Shown here one piece after another: positions 61,969 to 64,000 of a DNA stretch of 64,000 nucleotides. Made by a program: the position numbers and the translations under genes. Below the pieces are notes generated by a model. It saw nothing but the letters and a program-made list of their open reading frames with translations, ran no database searches and was not told the DNA's origin. The stretch is from assembly GCA_963738625.1 (NCBI GenBank), contig CAVTXH010000001.1, positions 62,001 through 126,000 of the forward strand, given 5' to 3'. Positions within the stretch are counted from its first letter, which is position 1. Each line of letters starts with the position of its first letter. The stretch comes from UBA7672 sp963738625 (lineage in GTDB: Bacteria > Pseudomonadota > Alphaproteobacteria > Caulobacterales > Hyphomonadaceae).

Positions 61969-61999
61969 TGCGTGAGCGGCGTGTCCGTGGAGCAGGAGA

Positions 62000-62584
62000 A
62001 TGGCGGTGAGCAACGCTGGGGGATTGAATCGCTTCAAGGCTGCGGCGCCGGCCGGTGCGGCCGCGCTCGCCATCGTCGCGGCCATCGCCGGCGGCTCGCT
62101 GCTGAGCAACTCTCCGACCACCCGGCTTTCGGCTGAGACACCGGCTGAGACACCGGCTGCGACATCATCCGCCGCGCCGCCGATCGACCCTGCCGCCAAT
62201 GTCGCCTCGCGCGCCCCGCAGCCGGGCGGCGCTATACCCGGCGTCGCCTTCGATCAGACGCCCGGGGCGCCGATGCAGATGGACATGGAGATCGTCGTCA
62301 AGTTCAAGGACGACGCCAAGGTCAAGGAGATCATCGACGCGTTCTGGAAGGACCAGGCCTCGGCGCGGACAAAATTCAACGCATTCAAGTCCGGCCGTCC
62401 GGAATTCGCCGGCCTCAAACTCGACCGGGTGACCTACTCCAACGAACTGGTGTTGGTGCATGACGGCGCAGCGCCGCCCGACCAGCGGCTGGCCGCCATG
62501 CGTGCGATGGCGACGAAACTGAAGAATGTCGGTGACATTTCCTATGCCGAGCCGAACATGACGGCTCATCCCGGAGGACAGTGA
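62000..62584 (+). CDS. membrane-anchored S8 propeptide/inhibitor I9-like protein
   Basis: This 194-aa protein has an N-terminal hydrophobic segment (GAAALAIVAAIAGGSLL) and a Thr/Pro/Ala spacer with a short duplicated AETP. The C-terminal ~100-residue domain is EIVVKFKDDAKVKEIIDAFW, then LVLVHDG, and MATKLKNVGDISYAEPNMTA. The strand-helix-strand-helix-strand order and the final EPN match subtilase propeptides/I9 inhibitors. It is encoded right after an S8 protease that has its own pro-region. It may act in trans as a chaperone or inhibitor (inference). Confidence 0.7.
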   Translation: MAVSNAGGLNRFKAAAPAGAAALAIVAAIAGGSLLSNSPTTRLSAETPAETPAATSSAAPPIDPAANVASRAPQPGGAIPGVAFDQTPGAPMQMDMEIVVKFKDDAKVKEIIDAFWKDQASARTKFNAFKSGRPEFAGLKLDRVTYSNELVLVHDGAAPPDQRLAAMRAMATKLKNVGDISYAEPNMTAHPGGQ

Positions 62585-63165
62585 TGAGAGCTTTGGTTCT
62601 GGCCAGCGTGATCGCGATCGCGGCTGGCGCATGCAGCAAAGGGCCCCCGCCGGCCGCTGAAGGAGCACCTTCGGGCGAACAGGCCGCCACGCCTGCCGCG
62701 GCGGGTCCGCAGGTGGTTGACGCAACGATCAACTGGGACGCTGCGCGCGCCGATCTCGCCAAGCGGCCGAGCGATGCGCCCGCGTCGGTGCAGTCGGTCG
62801 GCGCGGAAGGCCCTCCGCCAGTGCCGATGCTGTTGCCTTCGGGCATTGCGCAGACGGCAAGCGACCGGCCTACGCCGCCGGTCGTAACCGCCGACGGCTA
62901 TTTCGCGACCTATCACCTGCCCAAGTACGACGCGATCGTGAACGGCTCGAAGCGCGCTTATGCAGCAGCGGGCCAGACGGCGGGCGACAAGAGCGCGATG
63001 AAATTCACCCCGGGCGAGGCCAGCGCGCAGATCGCCTTCTCGCGCTATGGCGCCGACTACCTGATCGAGTTCGAATGCCGTGAAGTGGACGGCGGGGACA
63101 GCTGCGTCACGGAAGCCGAGGCGAAGGAATTCGCCGAAAGCCTGTTCGTCGCACAGACCCAGTAA
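62584..63165 (+). CDS. hypothetical lipoprotein of the S8/M23 cluster
   Basis: This 193-aa lipoprotein has the signal MRALVLASVIAIAAGACSKG with lipobox AGAC. A disordered Ala/Pro region is followed by a folded C-terminal part GYFATYHLPKYDAIVNGSKR and IAFSRYGADYLIEFECREVD, with two cysteines that may pair. Its ATG overlaps the previous stop by one base. I recall similar proteins beside M23 and S8 genes in Caulobacterales, but no function. Confidence 0.75.
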   Translation: MRALVLASVIAIAAGACSKGPPPAAEGAPSGEQAATPAAAGPQVVDATINWDAARADLAKRPSDAPASVQSVGAEGPPPVPMLLPSGIAQTASDRPTPPVVTADGYFATYHLPKYDAIVNGSKRAYAAAGQTAGDKSAMKFTPGEASAQIAFSRYGADYLIEFECREVDGGDSCVTEAEAKEFAESLFVAQTQ

Positions 63166-63230
63166 GAGCTGGGCGCAAGAGTTTGGGACCGGGCCTGCCC
63201 CGGATGACGGTGTAAGTGGGGAGAAGCGGG

Positions 63231-64000
63231 ATGAACCTGTCTTCGATGCGTGTGGCGGCCGCGGCGCTTGTGGCGGCTGGAGCCTTGGCGGCGTGCGATG
63301 CGGGCAGCGTGGTGCTGTGGCCGTGGGTGGAGACCGGCGCGAACGACGCGAAGGATCCGAATGCACCGCCGCCTCCCCCGCCGCCGCTGAGCCCGGTCGA
63401 CCCGCTGGACCCCTCGAACGTGAACCCTGAGGACGCGGTCCCCAATCCCAACGCCAATGTCGGCGCGCCGGACGAGGGAACACCCTTCGTCGAGCAACCC
63501 GAAAACCCCGCTGTCGACGTTGGAGATTCAGCGCCGCCGGTGAGCGCGGAAACCGGCGAGCCGTTACCCACCCTGCCGCCCCCGATCGAAGAGGCGTCCA
63601 ACACGACGACGCCAGAGCCTTCGGGACCGGGGCCTTCAACACCCGAACCCTCGCCATCGGAACCGTCGACGCCTGAGCCGAGCGCACCGGCGCCGGTGAA
63701 GCCTTCATTCTACTTCTTCCGCGCGGGCAATCTTGCGCCGAGCAGCGGCACAGGCGCGCTCGAGGCGGCGGCGCTCGTCCCCGACCTGCAATTCCCGATC
63801 AAGGACGCGCCTGCCGTCGCGCAGACGCAGGTCTATCGCTATGGCGGCGGCATCAAGGGCGGCGACCAGTGCGATGCACGCAATTTCAGCGCGCCCTGGC
63901 GCGACAATTACTGCGAGACGCGTTCGACCACCAACACCACGCCCTGGTGCGCCAAGACCGGCGTCCATCTCGGCCAGGATGTCCGCGTCGGTACGCCCGA
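63231..64000 (+). CDS. lipoprotein with M23-type peptidase domain (3' end outside window)
   Basis: At least 256 residues are visible and the gene runs off the window. The signal MNLSSMRVAAAALVAAGALA ends in lipobox LAAC. A Pro/Ser/Glu-rich spacer (about 35-155, with repeated PEPS) reaches out from the membrane. It is followed by QVYRYGGGIKGGDQCDARNF and GVHLGQDVRVGTP. HLGQD fits the HxxxD zinc motif at the start of M23 (LytM) peptidases, which cut peptidoglycan cross-links. The remaining zinc ligands lie beyond the window. Confidence 0.75.
   Translation, partial: MNLSSMRVAAAALVAAGALAACDAGSVVLWPWVETGANDAKDPNAPPPPPPPLSPVDPLDPSNVNPEDAVPNPNANVGAPDEGTPFVEQPENPAVDVGDSAPPVSAETGEPLPTLPPPIEEASNTTTPEPSGPGPSTPEPSPSEPSTPEPSAPAPVKPSFYFFRAGNLAPSSGTGALEAAALVPDLQFPIKDAPAVAQTQVYRYGGGIKGGDQCDARNFSAPWRDNYCETRSTTNTTPWCAKTGVHLGQDVRVGTP

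Overview
This is a GC-rich chromosomal window from an alphaproteobacterium, most likely a Caulobacterales/Hyphomonadales relative. The pointers are a DUF2794 gene, mmcB with a GTTC-N7-GTTC LexA box, the mtaB-ftsY...ispZ order, and a ccmABCD-ccmG operon divergent from acnA. Nothing was searched; all assignments come from reading translated sequence and from memory of the families.

Layout. (1) 1-15.3 kb: one tightly coupled minus-strand operon of five very large genes. Transcription runs from 15.25 kb down past base 1. The order is two tandem subtilisin-like (S8) proteases without signal peptides, a 1149-aa beta-rich DUF6603-like protein, a 1065-aa protein with a central membrane hairpin, and a giant protein of at least 1428 residues that leaves the window. 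This is the best candidate for an undescribed system. (2) 15.3-20.8 kb: a mobile/accessory segment. It holds an IS3-type remnant fused to a truncated hydratase gene, a Fic protein, a hipBA module with three operators spaced exactly 49 bp apart, and a tyrosine integrase. It ends at the 3' half of a CAT-anticodon tRNA, which looks like one att end of an integrated island. (3) 20.8-28.4 kb: a BaiN/HI0933-type flavoprotein, decayed genes (a CAP-domain fragment and a frame-disrupted gene), a duplicated-domain secreted protein, an isoquinoline 1-oxidoreductase-like molybdo-enzyme pair, and a divergent FMN-reductase/MarR pair with clear palindromic operators. (4) 28.4-43.9 kb: core genes. These are mtaB-ftsY, a DUF1800/DUF1501 secreted pair, ispZ, a Nudix-globin pair, a MarR regulator, cytochrome c maturation ccmABCD-ccmG, aconitase, and a DUF1223 protein. 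(5) 43.9-50 kb: a Gld-type ABC operon (ATPase, permease, GldG-like, DUF4340), DUF2794, and a Bax-inhibitor-1 family protein. (6) 50-58.9 kb: ThpR, an ECF sigma/ChrR-like pair, MmcB, an ECF42-type sigma with its DUF1801 and YciI partners, an FkbM methyltransferase, a zincin, a DUF3726-like protein, and a sirtuin. (7) 59-64 kb: a cell-envelope cluster with a lipoprotein S8 protease, a separate propeptide/I9-like protein, a lipoprotein, and an M23-type lipoprotein cut by the window edge.

The window therefore has two unrelated subtilase systems. One is an operon of signal-less tandem proteases with giant partners. The other is a surface-anchored protease with its own free-standing inhibitor-like protein. 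Most long ORFs antisense to these genes are GC-bias shadows and were left out.
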